In this document: positions 1 through 6,461 of the stretch, piece after piece | How positions within the stretch are numbered: the first letter of the stretch is position 1 | Layout: each line of letters starts with the position of its first letter | From: Chloroflexota bacterium | GTDB taxonomy: Bacteria > Chloroflexota > Anaerolineae > Anaerolineales > DRMV01 | DNA length: 9,219 nt | Direction of reading: 5' to 3' | NCBI GenBank assembly: GCA_013153375.1 | Contig: JAADEN010000143.1 | Coordinates: forward strand, 1-9,219 | Notes under the pieces: generated by a model | Seen by the model: the letters and a program-made list of their open reading frames with translations, nothing else | What the model was told of the DNA's origin: nothing | Database searches by the model: none | Position numbers and translations under genes: made by a program

Positions 1-6
1 GAACCT

Positions 7-37
7 GCCCCCGCCCTTTTGGCGGGGGCGCTTTTTT
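7..37 (+). terminator. Intrinsic terminator of an upstream gene
   Basis: A perfect 9-bp stem (GCCCCCGCC at 7-15, GGCGGGGGC at 21-29) closes a CTTTT loop and is followed by GC and six T residues (32-37). This is a canonical Rho-independent terminator for a plus-strand gene lying left of the window. The next promoter's -10 box starts only seven bases after the T run, so the terminator stem occupies the place where a -35 element would lie. Confidence 0.85.
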
Positions 38-43
38 GTCGGG

Positions 44-49
44 TATAAT
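44..49 (+). promoter_or_regulatory. Promoter -10 box (TATAAT) for the deaminase-CYTH gene
   Basis: A perfect TATAAT preceded by GG and followed by GG lies about 75 bases before the ATG at 125. Transcription would start near 56, giving a leader of roughly 69 nt. No TTGACA-like -35 is visible, because the expected position (about 21-26) is the right arm of the upstream terminator. The GG-TATAAT-G context recurs before tdh (7650-7655) and, as TAAAAT, on the minus strand at 7573-7568. Confidence 0.6.
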
Positions 50-65
50 GGTCGGTCAACCTGCG

Positions 66-86
66 CCCGGGTCGCCCCGAGCCGGG
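66..86 (+). other. Small leader hairpin before the deaminase-CYTH gene
   Basis: CCCGG (66-70) pairs with CCGGG (82-86), and inside it TCG (72-74) pairs with CGA (78-80) around a CCC loop, with one G-G mismatch between the two stems. It lies in the predicted 5' leader, about 25 nt before the ribosome binding site at 112-118. It could be a folded leader element. It does not resemble SAM or SAH riboswitch cores as I know them, and in such GC-rich DNA it may be chance. Confidence 0.25.
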
Positions 87-124
87 CCGGAGACATTCCA
101 TCCCCGAAGCCAAAGGAGTTGCCC

Positions 125-2134
125 ATGCCCCAAGACCCTTCCCCCACCCCCGTGGACCTGCTCATTCTCAACGGCATCGTGCTCACCATGGACGAGGACC
201 TGCGGCAATACGAACCCGGCGCGGTGGCCGTGCGCGGGGATCAGATCGTCGCGGTCGGCCCCCGCGAGGTGATCACCGCGCGCTACACGGCCCCCGAGGT
301 CGTGGACGCCACAGGCAAGGTCGTCATGCCCGGTCTCATCAACGCGCACACCCATGTGCCCATGACCTTGCTGCGGGGCCTGGCCGACGACCTGCGCCTG
401 GATGTGTGGCTGCTGGGCTACATGATGCCCGTGGAACGGGAGTTCGTCTCGCCTGAGTTCGTGCGTCTGGGGACTTCGCTGGCCGCGGCCGAACTGATCC
501 GCTCGGGCGTGACCACGTTCGTGGACATGTACTATTTCGAGGAGGAAGTGGCTCGGGCCACGGCCGCGGCGGGGCTGCGCGCGGTGGCCTCCCAGACCGT
601 GCTCAAGTTTCCGTCGCCCGACGCCAAGTCCTACGAAGAGGCCCTGGAGTACGCGGAGGACTTCATCCGCCGCTGGAAGGACCACCCCCTCATCATCCCC
701 TCGGTCGCGCCCCACGCGCCCTACACCACCACACCCGAGATTTTGCACGCCAGCGCGCGCCTGGCCGCCGAGTACGATGTCCCCCTGCACATTCACCTCT
801 CGGAGACCGCGCAGGAAGTGGAGAACATGCGGCGGGAGCACAACATGCCCGTGATCCCGTATGTGAAGAAGCAGGGACTGTTCGAGGCCAAGGTCATCGC
901 CGCGCACTGCGTGCACATTGACGAAGGCGAGATGCACACCCTGAAGCATCACGGCGCGGGCGTGGCGCACAACCCGTCGTCGAACCTGAAGTTGGCCTCG
1001 GGCATCGCGCCCGTGGCCCGCATGTTGCAGGTGGGGCTGAATGTGGGCATCGGCACCGACGGGCCGGCCTCGAACAACGACCTGGACATGTTCGAGGAGG
1101 TGCGCCTGACCGCATTGCTGGCCAAGGGGGCCACGGGCGACCCCACGGTGGTGCCCGCGACCACGGCCCTTTTGATGGCTACACGCATGGGCGCGCAGGC
1201 CATCCACGCCGCGCACATGATCGGCTCCCTGGAGCCCGGCAAGCGCGCGGACATCATCCTGGTGGACATCACGCCCCTGCACAACGCGCCCCGCTTCCGC
1301 CGCGACCCCAACGGCGTGTACGCCCAGTTGGTCTACGCGGCCAAATCCACCGATGTGACCGATGTGCTGGTCAACGGACGCTGGCTCATGCGCGACCGCC
1401 AACTGCTCACCGTGCAGGAGGACGAACTTTTGGCCCAGGCCGCGGACCTGGCCCGCCGCATCGACGCGTTCCTCATCCAGCGGGAGCAATCGGTGCTCTC
1501 CAAACTCATCGCCATCGAGCAGGCCACGGAGGAAGAGAGTTACGAGGTGCAGGTCAAGGTGGCCATCACGCCCGAGCAGGCCGAAGAGGTGGTCCGCCGG
1601 CTGCACACCCACCCCGACATCGACATCGTGTACAGCCGCCACTACCGGGAGTACGACACCTACTTCTTCTTCGCCGACGACCACGACGCGCTGCGCTATC
1701 GGGAGGACGAGTTCATCGGGCCCGACGGCAAAGTGGAGCGGGTGCGCTACCGCTTGACCCTCATCGGGCCGTCCCACGAGCGGGCCTTCGAGGGCGCGGT
1801 GCTGCTCTCCCGCAGCCGTTATCTGGCCCAGGCCACCCACAGCCTGCGCTTCTATCGGGAATACTTCAAGCCCCAGCGGGAATTGGAAATCGTCAAGGAC
1901 CGCCGACGCTGGAAGATTCGCTATCAGGACACCGAGTTCTTCGTCAACCTGGACCGCATCCAAAAGCCGGACCTGGGCACCTTCCTGGAGATCAAGAGCC
2001 GCACCTGGAGCCTGCGGGACGCGGAGCGCAAAGCCCGCCTCATCACCGCGCTGCTGCGCGAACTGGGGCTGGACCCCGCGCAGGCGGTGACGCGCGAGTA
2101 TCCCGAGATGGCCCAGGCGGGCGACGGAAAGTAG
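125..2134 (+). CDS. mtaD: MTA/SAH deaminase-type amidohydrolase fused to a C-terminal CYTH domain
   Basis: 669 residues. Residues about 1-450 form a metal-dependent amidohydrolase of the methylthioadenosine/S-adenosylhomocysteine deaminase family, which deaminates the adenine of MTA or SAH to hypoxanthine in the cytosol. Visible signatures are NAHTH (H75, H77) followed by MTLLRGLADDL, VAPHAPYT (H197), HIHLSET (H224, E227), AAHCVH (H261, H264) and GIGTDGPASNND (D312), so the zinc and catalytic set looks complete. Family members usually end near 430-450 residues. Here about 220 more follow: residues about 473-655 resemble a CYTH (CyaB/thiamine triphosphatase) domain, with EVQVK (474-478), LRYR (R524, R526), VRYRLT (540-545), a basic strand KDRRRWKIR (591-599) and FLEIK (620-624). 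The ATG at 125 is preferred to the in-frame TTG at 119, because AAAGGAG at 112-118 sits six bases before the ATG but abuts the TTG. The gene has its own promoter and terminator. The deaminase call is firm at family level, the exact substrate is not fixed, and the CYTH call is good but its activity is unknown. Confidence 0.9.
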   Translation: MPQDPSPTPVDLLILNGIVLTMDEDLRQYEPGAVAVRGDQIVAVGPREVITARYTAPEVVDATGKVVMPGLINAHTHVPMTLLRGLADDLRLDVWLLGYMMPVEREFVSPEFVRLGTSLAAAELIRSGVTTFVDMYYFEEEVARATAAAGLRAVASQTVLKFPSPDAKSYEEALEYAEDFIRRWKDHPLIIPSVAPHAPYTTTPEILHASARLAAEYDVPLHIHLSETAQEVENMRREHNMPVIPYVKKQGLFEAKVIAAHCVHIDEGEMHTLKHHGAGVAHNPSSNLKLASGIAPVARMLQVGLNVGIGTDGPASNNDLDMFEEVRLTALLAKGATGDPTVVPATTALLMATRMGAQAIHAAHMIGSLEPGKRADIILVDITPLHNAPRFRRDPNGVYAQLVYAAKSTDVTDVLVNGRWLMRDRQLLTVQEDELLAQAADLARRIDAFLIQREQSVLSKLIAIEQATEEESYEVQVKVAITPEQAEEVVRRLHTHPDIDIVYSRHYREYDTYFFFADDHDALRYREDEFIGPDGKVERVRYRLTLIGPSHERAFEGAVLLSRSRYLAQATHSLRFYREYFKPQRELEIVKDRRRWKIRYQDTEFFVNLDRIQKPDLGTFLEIKSRTWSLRDAERKARLITALLRELGLDPAQAVTREYPEMAQAGDGK

Positions 2135-2159
2135 CGAGCAGGCCGCATGCGTCGCGACA

Positions 2160-2202
2160 GGCCTCGGGTGGGGGTATGGCCCCCCGCTCGAGGCCGTTTT
2201 TT
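2160..2202 (+). terminator. Intrinsic terminator of the deaminase-CYTH gene
   Basis: A long stem starts 25 nt after the stop codon. G2160-G2174 pairs with C2181-C2195 (15 pairs including two G-T wobbles) around the loop TATGGC, and is followed by G and six T residues (2197-2202). It separates the deaminase-CYTH gene from the small gene downstream, so the two are probably not one operon. Confidence 0.88.
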
Positions 2203-2213
2203 GATGTGCATCA

Positions 2214-2222
2214 TGTTATACT
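2214..2222 (+). promoter_or_regulatory. Putative extended -10 promoter of the small gene
   Basis: TG-T-TATACT (TG at 2214-2215, TATACT at 2217-2222) is an extended -10 element. It begins 12 bases after the upstream terminator's T run and 38 bases before the ATG at 2260. No good -35 lies at standard spacing, which is tolerable for extended -10 promoters. Transcription would start near 2229. Confidence 0.5.
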
Positions 2223-2229
2223 TAGGAAG

Positions 2230-2243
2230 GAAGCCAAGGCTTC
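2230..2243. repeat. Inverted repeat GAAGCC-AA-GGCTTC at the predicted transcription start
   Basis: A perfect 6-bp inverted repeat with a two-base centre lies directly after the putative -10 box of the small gene and 17 bases before its ATG. Its position at the expected start of transcription would suit an operator or a leader hairpin. There is no direct evidence for a bound regulator, and a 14-bp palindrome can arise by chance. Confidence 0.3.
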
Positions 2244-2259
2244 TCCGGGAGGTTACCAC

Positions 2260-2496
2260 ATGTTGCGCGATCCCGAAGCGTGGGCCCAATGGGAACGCGA
2301 GTGGGAGCGGCAGCAGAGCCGCTCGTATGAAGAAAACCTGCGCCTCTTTCTGGCCATGTTGGATCACGCCCGCGCGCTGGGGGTGTGGCCTCCTCAAAAC
2401 CCGTTGGAAGGCCTGGAAACGGACATCCTTCTGGCTCGCAGGATAAACACCTATGTTCCCCCGCCTGTTGACACAAGTGGCCAAGGCGCTGGATGA
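2260..2496 (+). CDS. Small protein of unknown function, 78 residues
   Basis: Acidic and aromatic N-terminal half with a charged helix-like stretch (WEREWERQQ, about residues 11-19), then NLRLFLAMLDHARALGVWPP and NPLEGLETDILLARRIN. From memory, the pattern of an NLR-F helix, an A-ALGV-P turn, then PLEGLE-DI-LAR-N, matches a widespread short hypothetical protein of bacteria, so I think it is a real conserved gene. It has no signal peptide, membrane segment or cysteines, and appears cytosolic and helical. GGGAGG at 2247-2252 lies seven bases before the ATG, which selects this start over an in-frame ATG at 2176 located in the loop of the upstream terminator. It has its own promoter-like element and no clear T-tailed terminator; a GC hairpin lies about 70 bases past the stop. 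No function can be assigned. Confidence 0.75.
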   Translation: MLRDPEAWAQWEREWERQQSRSYEENLRLFLAMLDHARALGVWPPQNPLEGLETDILLARRINTYVPPPVDTSGQGAG

Positions 2497-2563
2497 AGCC
2501 TCTATAGGCCTTATAAGCGTATAGCGCCAGCATCGCGCGCCCCATCCTCGCAGGCCGTCGCAA

Positions 2564-2588
2564 AAGCGCGGCCGAAGCGCGGCCGCGC
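2564..2588. repeat. Tandem 11-bp repeat folding into a GC hairpin
   Basis: AAGCGCGGCCG occurs twice back to back (2564-2574 and 2575-2585). GCGCGGCCG at 2566-2574 pairs perfectly over 9 bp with CGGCCGCGC at 2580-2588 around an AAGCG loop. No T run follows on the plus strand. Read on the minus strand, four T residues follow, so it resembles a weak terminator for antisense transcription. It is the most conspicuous structure in the 253-bp gap 2497-2749. Confidence 0.5.
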
Positions 2589-2683
2589 ACCCACGCGCCC
2601 AGAACAACGGCTCCCCGTACAGCCGAGCGCAGCGCCCAACCGCGATTTGCGCGTCTTTTCCCGCACTTTCGCGTTTTGTCCCC

Positions 2684-2712
2684 TTGCTCAAAGTCTCAAA
2701 GTGGGGCACAAT
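2684..2712 (+). promoter_or_regulatory. Putative sigma70-type promoter of the aminotransferase-M20 operon
   Basis: TTGCTC (2684-2689) and CACAAT (2707-2712) are separated by exactly 17 bases, 38 bases before the ATG at 2750. Both boxes are imperfect (three and four of six consensus bases). The spacer is almost entirely a perfect tandem duplication of CTCAAAGT (2687-2694 and 2695-2702) that also overlaps the -35 box, a placement that would suit an operator. Confidence 0.42.
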
Positions 2713-2749
2713 TGACGCGTTCTTCATCTCACAACCCAGGAGCAAGGCC

Positions 2750-4063
2750 ATGTCCGCATCCTCAGGCGTAGCGCCCCAATTCGTGGTTCCTCCCGCGGCG
2801 CGCGTGCCGGTGAGCGACCACCTGAAACGCATGCAGCCGATTCCGCCCTCGCGCATGTTCCTGGTCAAACAAGGGTTGCGCGCGTTCCGCGAACGGCATC
2901 CCGACCGACCCACCTACGACGCGTCCCAAGGCGACGGCGGCGCGAGCCTGCCCGGTGTGCCGCGGGCCATCTTGGAGCGAGCCGCGGCGCTGCAAATCCA
3001 GCGCGGCACGGGCTACACCCTGCCCTCGGGCACAACCGAATTTCGGCGGGCGTTGGCCGAGACCTACTGGGCCCTGGCGCCGGACATCGGCTGGGGGCCC
3101 GACAACATCGTCGCCACGGTGGGCGGCCGTGATGGGCTGGTGAAAGCCTATCAGGCCGCGCTGGCCTTGGGCCACGGCCGCATGGGGGATGTCGTGGTCA
3201 CCAGCGCGGTGCCCTGGATCTCGTACAATTGGGGGCCTTACGGCGTCGGCGCCAATGTGGTCCGGGCCGCGGGGCATCCCGACCAGGCCTGGGCCTACAC
3301 CCGCGCCGGTCTGGACGAGACCTTCACCTTCGTGGCGCGCCACGAGCGCCAAGTGGCCATGCTGATCATCACCAGTCCCGACAACCCGACCGGGCGGGTC
3401 ATGCCCCTGGAGCAGCAAATCGAACTGGGCCGCTGGGCCCTGGAACACGGCGCCGCGTTCGTGCTTTACGATTGGATCTACCACTATGTGACCGACCACG
3501 GCCCCAGCGACATCAACGCGCTGCTGCGAGGCTTCGACGCGGACCAACGGGAGCGGGTCATGGTGCTCGACGGCGCGACCAAGGCTTTGGGCGCGTCCAA
3601 CATCCGCATCGGCTGGTTGACCGCGGGCGCGGCGGTCACGCGCTTCATCACGGCCCGCGCCTCCCATTCCGTCATCCCCTCGTATTACGCGCAGGCCGTG
3701 GTGCAGGCGGCCCTGGAGTATGGCTACACGCAGGCCACCCGGCCCATCGTCGAGCCCACGGCCCAAAGTCGCGCCTGGCTGCGGGACTTCCTGACCCGGC
3801 AGCGGATGCGCTTCGTCCTCGACCAGGGCTACTACGCCTTCATCAATGTCCAGCCCTGGCTCGAAGCCCGCGGTTGGGCCGACACCGAGCCCCTGGGGCA
3901 ATATCTGGCCGAGGAGCACGGCCTGGCCATCGTGCCGGGCGTGTTCTTCTCGCCCGCGGGCGCGCACTGGATTCGCTTCTCCTACGCGCTGCCCCCCGAA
4001 CGCACCCAGGCCGCGGCCCAACGCCTCGTCGAGGCCCTGGCCGCGCTCCAAGCCAACGCTTGA
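2750..4063 (+). CDS. PLP-dependent aminotransferase, fold type I (class I/II)
   Basis: 437 residues, cytosolic, the usual size for a fold-type I aminotransferase. Visible motifs are YTLPSGTTEFRRALA (substrate and cofactor entry), ITSPDNPTG (N212), YDWIYH (D241 contacting the PLP ring nitrogen, Y244), DGATKALGASNIRIGW with K278 as the probable Schiff-base lysine, and IRFSYALP (R409, probable carboxylate-binding arginine). The lysine motif is atypical: the common form is SK followed a few residues later by PG or TG and W-R-G, whereas here it is TKALGASNIRIGW, pointing to a subfamily of uncharacterised specificity. The ATG at 2750 is chosen because AGGAG at 2738-2742 is seven bases upstream; the in-frame TTG at 2684 is part of the promoter. 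It is followed 28 nt later by an M20 deacylase, so the two probably form an operon. The amino donor and acceptor cannot be read from sequence. An N-acyl-amino-ketone substrate such as that of DapC is a hypothesis from context only. Confidence 0.9.
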   Translation: MSASSGVAPQFVVPPAARVPVSDHLKRMQPIPPSRMFLVKQGLRAFRERHPDRPTYDASQGDGGASLPGVPRAILERAAALQIQRGTGYTLPSGTTEFRRALAETYWALAPDIGWGPDNIVATVGGRDGLVKAYQAALALGHGRMGDVVVTSAVPWISYNWGPYGVGANVVRAAGHPDQAWAYTRAGLDETFTFVARHERQVAMLIITSPDNPTGRVMPLEQQIELGRWALEHGAAFVLYDWIYHYVTDHGPSDINALLRGFDADQRERVMVLDGATKALGASNIRIGWLTAGAAVTRFITARASHSVIPSYYAQAVVQAALEYGYTQATRPIVEPTAQSRAWLRDFLTRQRMRFVLDQGYYAFINVQPWLEARGWADTEPLGQYLAEEHGLAIVPGVFFSPAGAHWIRFSYALPPERTQAAAQRLVEALAALQANA

Positions 4064-4091
4064 CACCCACCCTCCGAGGAGAAGACCCCCT

Positions 4092-5267
4092 ATGCCCGCC
4101 TGGGATCCCATCACGCAACAAGTCCTCGATCTGGCCCAAGATCTGATTCGCATCCCGTCGGTGAGCACCCCGCCCAACCCCCGCTACGAGGAGGTCGCGC
4201 GGGCGGGGCGCTACCTGCAAACCTACCTGGACGCCCACGGCCTGGTCACTTACTGGCTCGACCAGGGGCGCACGCCCGCGCTGTTCGCCTTCTTCCCCGG
4301 CCAAGAGCAACCCCGCGTGCTCTGGTTGGGGCACTTCGATGTGGTCAATCCCGAGCCCGACGACCGTCAATTCGAGCCCCGCATCGAGGGGAACCACCTT
4401 TGGGGCCGGGGCGCGGCGGACATGAAGACCGTGGTCGCGACCCTGGCCGTGTGGATGGCCCGGCGACGGGCGCAAGGCCCGCCCTACCCCACCTTCGGCG
4501 CGCTGCTCATCGGCAACGAAGAAGAGGGCGAGACCTTCCCCGTGGGCACGCCCCACGCGCTGGCCTGGCTGCGGGAGCGAGGGCCCGAGCCCGAGTTCTA
4601 CATCGCGGGCGAACGCACCGAAGAGACGGGCACCCGGCCCTACGGCGCGGTCTGCACCCACAGCCGGGGGGCCAGCCGGCTGTACTTCGAGGCCCGCGGC
4701 CGACGCGACCATTCGGGCATCGCCACCGGCCGCGACCTGGTCGCGGAGTTGGTGGACGCCTATCATGCGGCCCAGGACCTGGCCCAACGCCATTTCACCC
4801 TGCAGGCCCCGTCAGGGTGGGTCACCCAGGTGCGCTTCCCCTACTTCCTGGTGGGGGAAGAAGGGCTGTACAACATCACGCCCGACCGAGGCGTGCTGGG
4901 CATCGAGGTGCGCAGCATCCCCGAGGACGACATGGCCCCCTTCGTGGCCGACCTCGAGGCGTACGCGCAGCGGAGCGGGCTGCGCTTAGTGGCCGAGAGC
5001 GTCACCGACGGTGTGGCGGTGGATCCGTCCAACCCGTACTATCAAGCCCTGATCGCGGCCCTGGAAGAGGCCTGGAAGCGGCCGGTCGAAACCTGCCGCA
5101 AGCGGCCAGCGTCCAGCATTCGTTACGCGCCGCGCGACCGGGGCGTGGTCTGGGGGCAGAGCGGCTGGGGGCCGCACCGCGCGGACGAGCGCCACTACAT
5201 CCCCAGCATTCGCCCCTACTACGACGCGCTGGAAGCCTACGCCCGGCGGCTGCTGCCGCGCGAGTGA
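4092..5267 (+). CDS. M20-family zinc metallopeptidase/deacylase (ArgE/DapE-like)
   Basis: 391 residues, without a signal peptide. The M20 fold is recognisable from LGHFDVV (H81, D83), GRGAADMK (D110), IGNEEEGE (E143-E145, catalytic and metal-binding acids), AGERTEE (E174, at the place of the GEPT glutamate) and a C-terminal GWGPHRADER (H362, probable last zinc ligand). The central dimerisation (lid) domain begins around GASRLYFEARGRRDHSG. Such enzymes remove N-acetyl or N-succinyl groups from amino acids, or cleave dipeptides and carboxypeptidase substrates. The start is the ATG at 4092, with AGGAG at 4077-4081, ten bases upstream. It follows the aminotransferase by 28 nt with no terminator. 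The pairing recalls the DapC/DapE or acyl-amino-acid logic (transaminate, then deacylate), but the GEPT-like motif reads GERT, so a specific name is not justified. Confidence 0.88.
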   Translation: MPAWDPITQQVLDLAQDLIRIPSVSTPPNPRYEEVARAGRYLQTYLDAHGLVTYWLDQGRTPALFAFFPGQEQPRVLWLGHFDVVNPEPDDRQFEPRIEGNHLWGRGAADMKTVVATLAVWMARRRAQGPPYPTFGALLIGNEEEGETFPVGTPHALAWLRERGPEPEFYIAGERTEETGTRPYGAVCTHSRGASRLYFEARGRRDHSGIATGRDLVAELVDAYHAAQDLAQRHFTLQAPSGWVTQVRFPYFLVGEEGLYNITPDRGVLGIEVRSIPEDDMAPFVADLEAYAQRSGLRLVAESVTDGVAVDPSNPYYQALIAALEEAWKRPVETCRKRPASSIRYAPRDRGVVWGQSGWGPHRADERHYIPSIRPYYDALEAYARRLLPRE

Positions 5268-5289
5268 AGCGTCGAAGTCCCACACCAAA

Positions 5290-5321
5290 GGGGCCGAACC
5301 CTGGGCTCAGGGTTCGGCCCC
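5290..5321. terminator. Hairpin between convergent genes, probable shared terminator
   Basis: A perfect 13-bp stem (GGGGCCGAACCCT at 5290-5302 with AGGGTTCGGCCCC at 5309-5321) closes the loop GGGCTC. It lies 22 bases after the M20 stop and 27 bases past the ald stop on the other strand. There is no T tract on the plus strand; on the minus strand only CTTTGG follows. It is therefore a weak or bidirectional terminator or an RNA 3'-end stabiliser, whose perfection argues against chance. Confidence 0.65.
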
Positions 5322-5348
5322 GCCGCGTATCCAGCCCGCGGCTCCGGC

Positions 5349-6461
5349 TCAGAGCAGGCGCTCCAGGGGCACATACTCCAGGCCGAAGGCCTCGGCCACC
5401 GCGGGATGGGTGATCTTGCCCTTGTACACATTCACGCCCCGCGCCAGGGCCGGGTCGCTCTTGACCGCTTCCACGAAGCCCAGGTCGGCCAACTTGAGGG
5501 CGTAGGGCAGGGTCGCGTTGGACAGGCCATAGGTCGAGGTGCGCGGCACCGCGCCCGGCATGTTGGTCACGCCGTAGTGGATGACGCCGTTGACGGTGAA
5601 GACGGGATTGCTGTGGGTGGTGGGCCGCATGGTCTCCACGCAGCCGCCCTGGTCAATGGCCACATCCACGATGACCGTGCCGGGCTTCATCAGGTCAATG
5701 TGCTCGCGGCGGATGAGTTTGGGCGCCCGCGCGCCGGGGATGAGCACCGCGCCGATGACCAGATCCGCGATGCGCACCGTGTCGGTGATGTTGCGCGGGT
5801 TGGAAGCCAGGGTGGTCAGATTGCCGTGGAGCACATCGTCCAGGTAGCGCATCCGATCGGGATTCTTTTCGATGATGATGACATGCGCGCCCATACCCAG
5901 CGCGATCTTGGCGGCGTTGAAGCCGACCGTCCCGCCGCCGATGATGAGCACATCCGCGGGACGCACGCCCGGAATGCCGCCCAACAGTTTGCCCCGGCCC
6001 CCATGGGCTTTTTCCAAATAATGGGCCCCCACTTGGACCGACATGCGGCCGGCCACCTCGCTCATGGGCGTGAGGAGGGGCAGCCGTCCATCGTCCAACT
6101 CGACGGTTTCGTACGCGATGGCCGTAACGCCGCGCTTTATGAGTTCATAGGTCAGTTGCTCTTCCGCGGCCAGGTGCAGATAGGTGAACAGAATCAGCCC
6201 TTCGCGCAGGAAGGGATACTCTTGAGGCCGGGGCTCTTTGACCTTCATGATCATCTCGGCCTGCTTCCACACCTCTTCGGCCGTGGGCAGCACTTCGGCA
6301 CCGCTGCGGCGATATTCGTCGTCGCTGAAACCGCTGCCTTCACCCGCGCTCGCCTGCACCAGCACCCGGTGGCCGTGATGGACCAGCATCTCCACGCCTC
6401 CGGGCGGGAGCGCGACGCGATATTCGTTGTCTTTGATTTCCTTGGGTACGCCGACAATCAT
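5349..6461 (-). CDS. ald: Alanine dehydrogenase
   Basis: 370 residues, full length for the family. It catalyses the NAD-dependent reversible conversion of L-alanine to pyruvate and ammonia (EC 1.4.1.1) in the cytosol. The N-terminus MIVGVPKEIKDNEYRVAL is typical. R15, K75 (MKVKEP), H96 (FTYLHLA) and D270 (DVAIDQGG) fall at the residue numbers used for substrate binding and catalysis in characterised alanine dehydrogenases. VLIIGGGTVG (171-180) is the NAD-binding glycine motif and IIEKNPDRM follows it. HYGVTNMPGAVPRTST and a C-terminal NVYKGKITHPAVAEA are also diagnostic. The ribosome binding site GGAGG (minus strand, 6474 to 6470) is eight bases before the ATG and lies inside the 3' end of the preceding gene. 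The stop of that gene overlaps this start in an ATGA, implying translational coupling. Likely role: using alanine as carbon and nitrogen source, or assimilating ammonia. Confidence 0.97.
   Translation of the reverse strand: MIVGVPKEIKDNEYRVALPPGGVEMLVHHGHRVLVQASAGEGSGFSDDEYRRSGAEVLPTAEEVWKQAEMIMKVKEPRPQEYPFLREGLILFTYLHLAAEEQLTYELIKRGVTAIAYETVELDDGRLPLLTPMSEVAGRMSVQVGAHYLEKAHGGRGKLLGGIPGVRPADVLIIGGGTVGFNAAKIALGMGAHVIIIEKNPDRMRYLDDVLHGNLTTLASNPRNITDTVRIADLVIGAVLIPGARAPKLIRREHIDLMKPGTVIVDVAIDQGGCVETMRPTTHSNPVFTVNGVIHYGVTNMPGAVPRTSTYGLSNATLPYALKLADLGFVEAVKSDPALARGVNVYKGKITHPAVAEAFGLEYVPLERLL

Noticed and set aside
50..124. SAM or SAH riboswitch in the leader of the deaminase gene
   Set aside because: The leader is only about 69 nt and shows one small hairpin, with none of the conserved cores I can recall for these riboswitches.
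511..520. Frameshift or assembly fault near the single ACGT
   Set aside because: The reading frame and conserved deaminase motifs run through it without disturbance; it is simply an ACG Thr codon followed by TTC.
56..1963. 635-residue open frame antisense to the deaminase-CYTH gene
   Set aside because: Composition is dominated by H, G, R, V and D from reading GC-rich codons backwards, it has no recognisable domain, and the plus-strand gene is unambiguous.
2147..2259. Earlier starts for the small gene (ATG at 2176) and an overlapping frame from 2147
   Set aside because: Both start in or before the terminator of the upstream gene; only the ATG at 2260 has a ribosome binding site, and the 2147 frame is a different, unsupported frame.
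1924..2913. 329-residue minus-strand frame spanning the 2.1-2.9 kb gene boundaries
   Set aside because: Crosses a strong terminator, two promoters and parts of three plus-strand genes; no recognisable protein features.
2762..4177. 471-residue minus-strand open frame over the aminotransferase
   Set aside because: Shadow frame of a clear aminotransferase, with no motif and no ribosome binding site.
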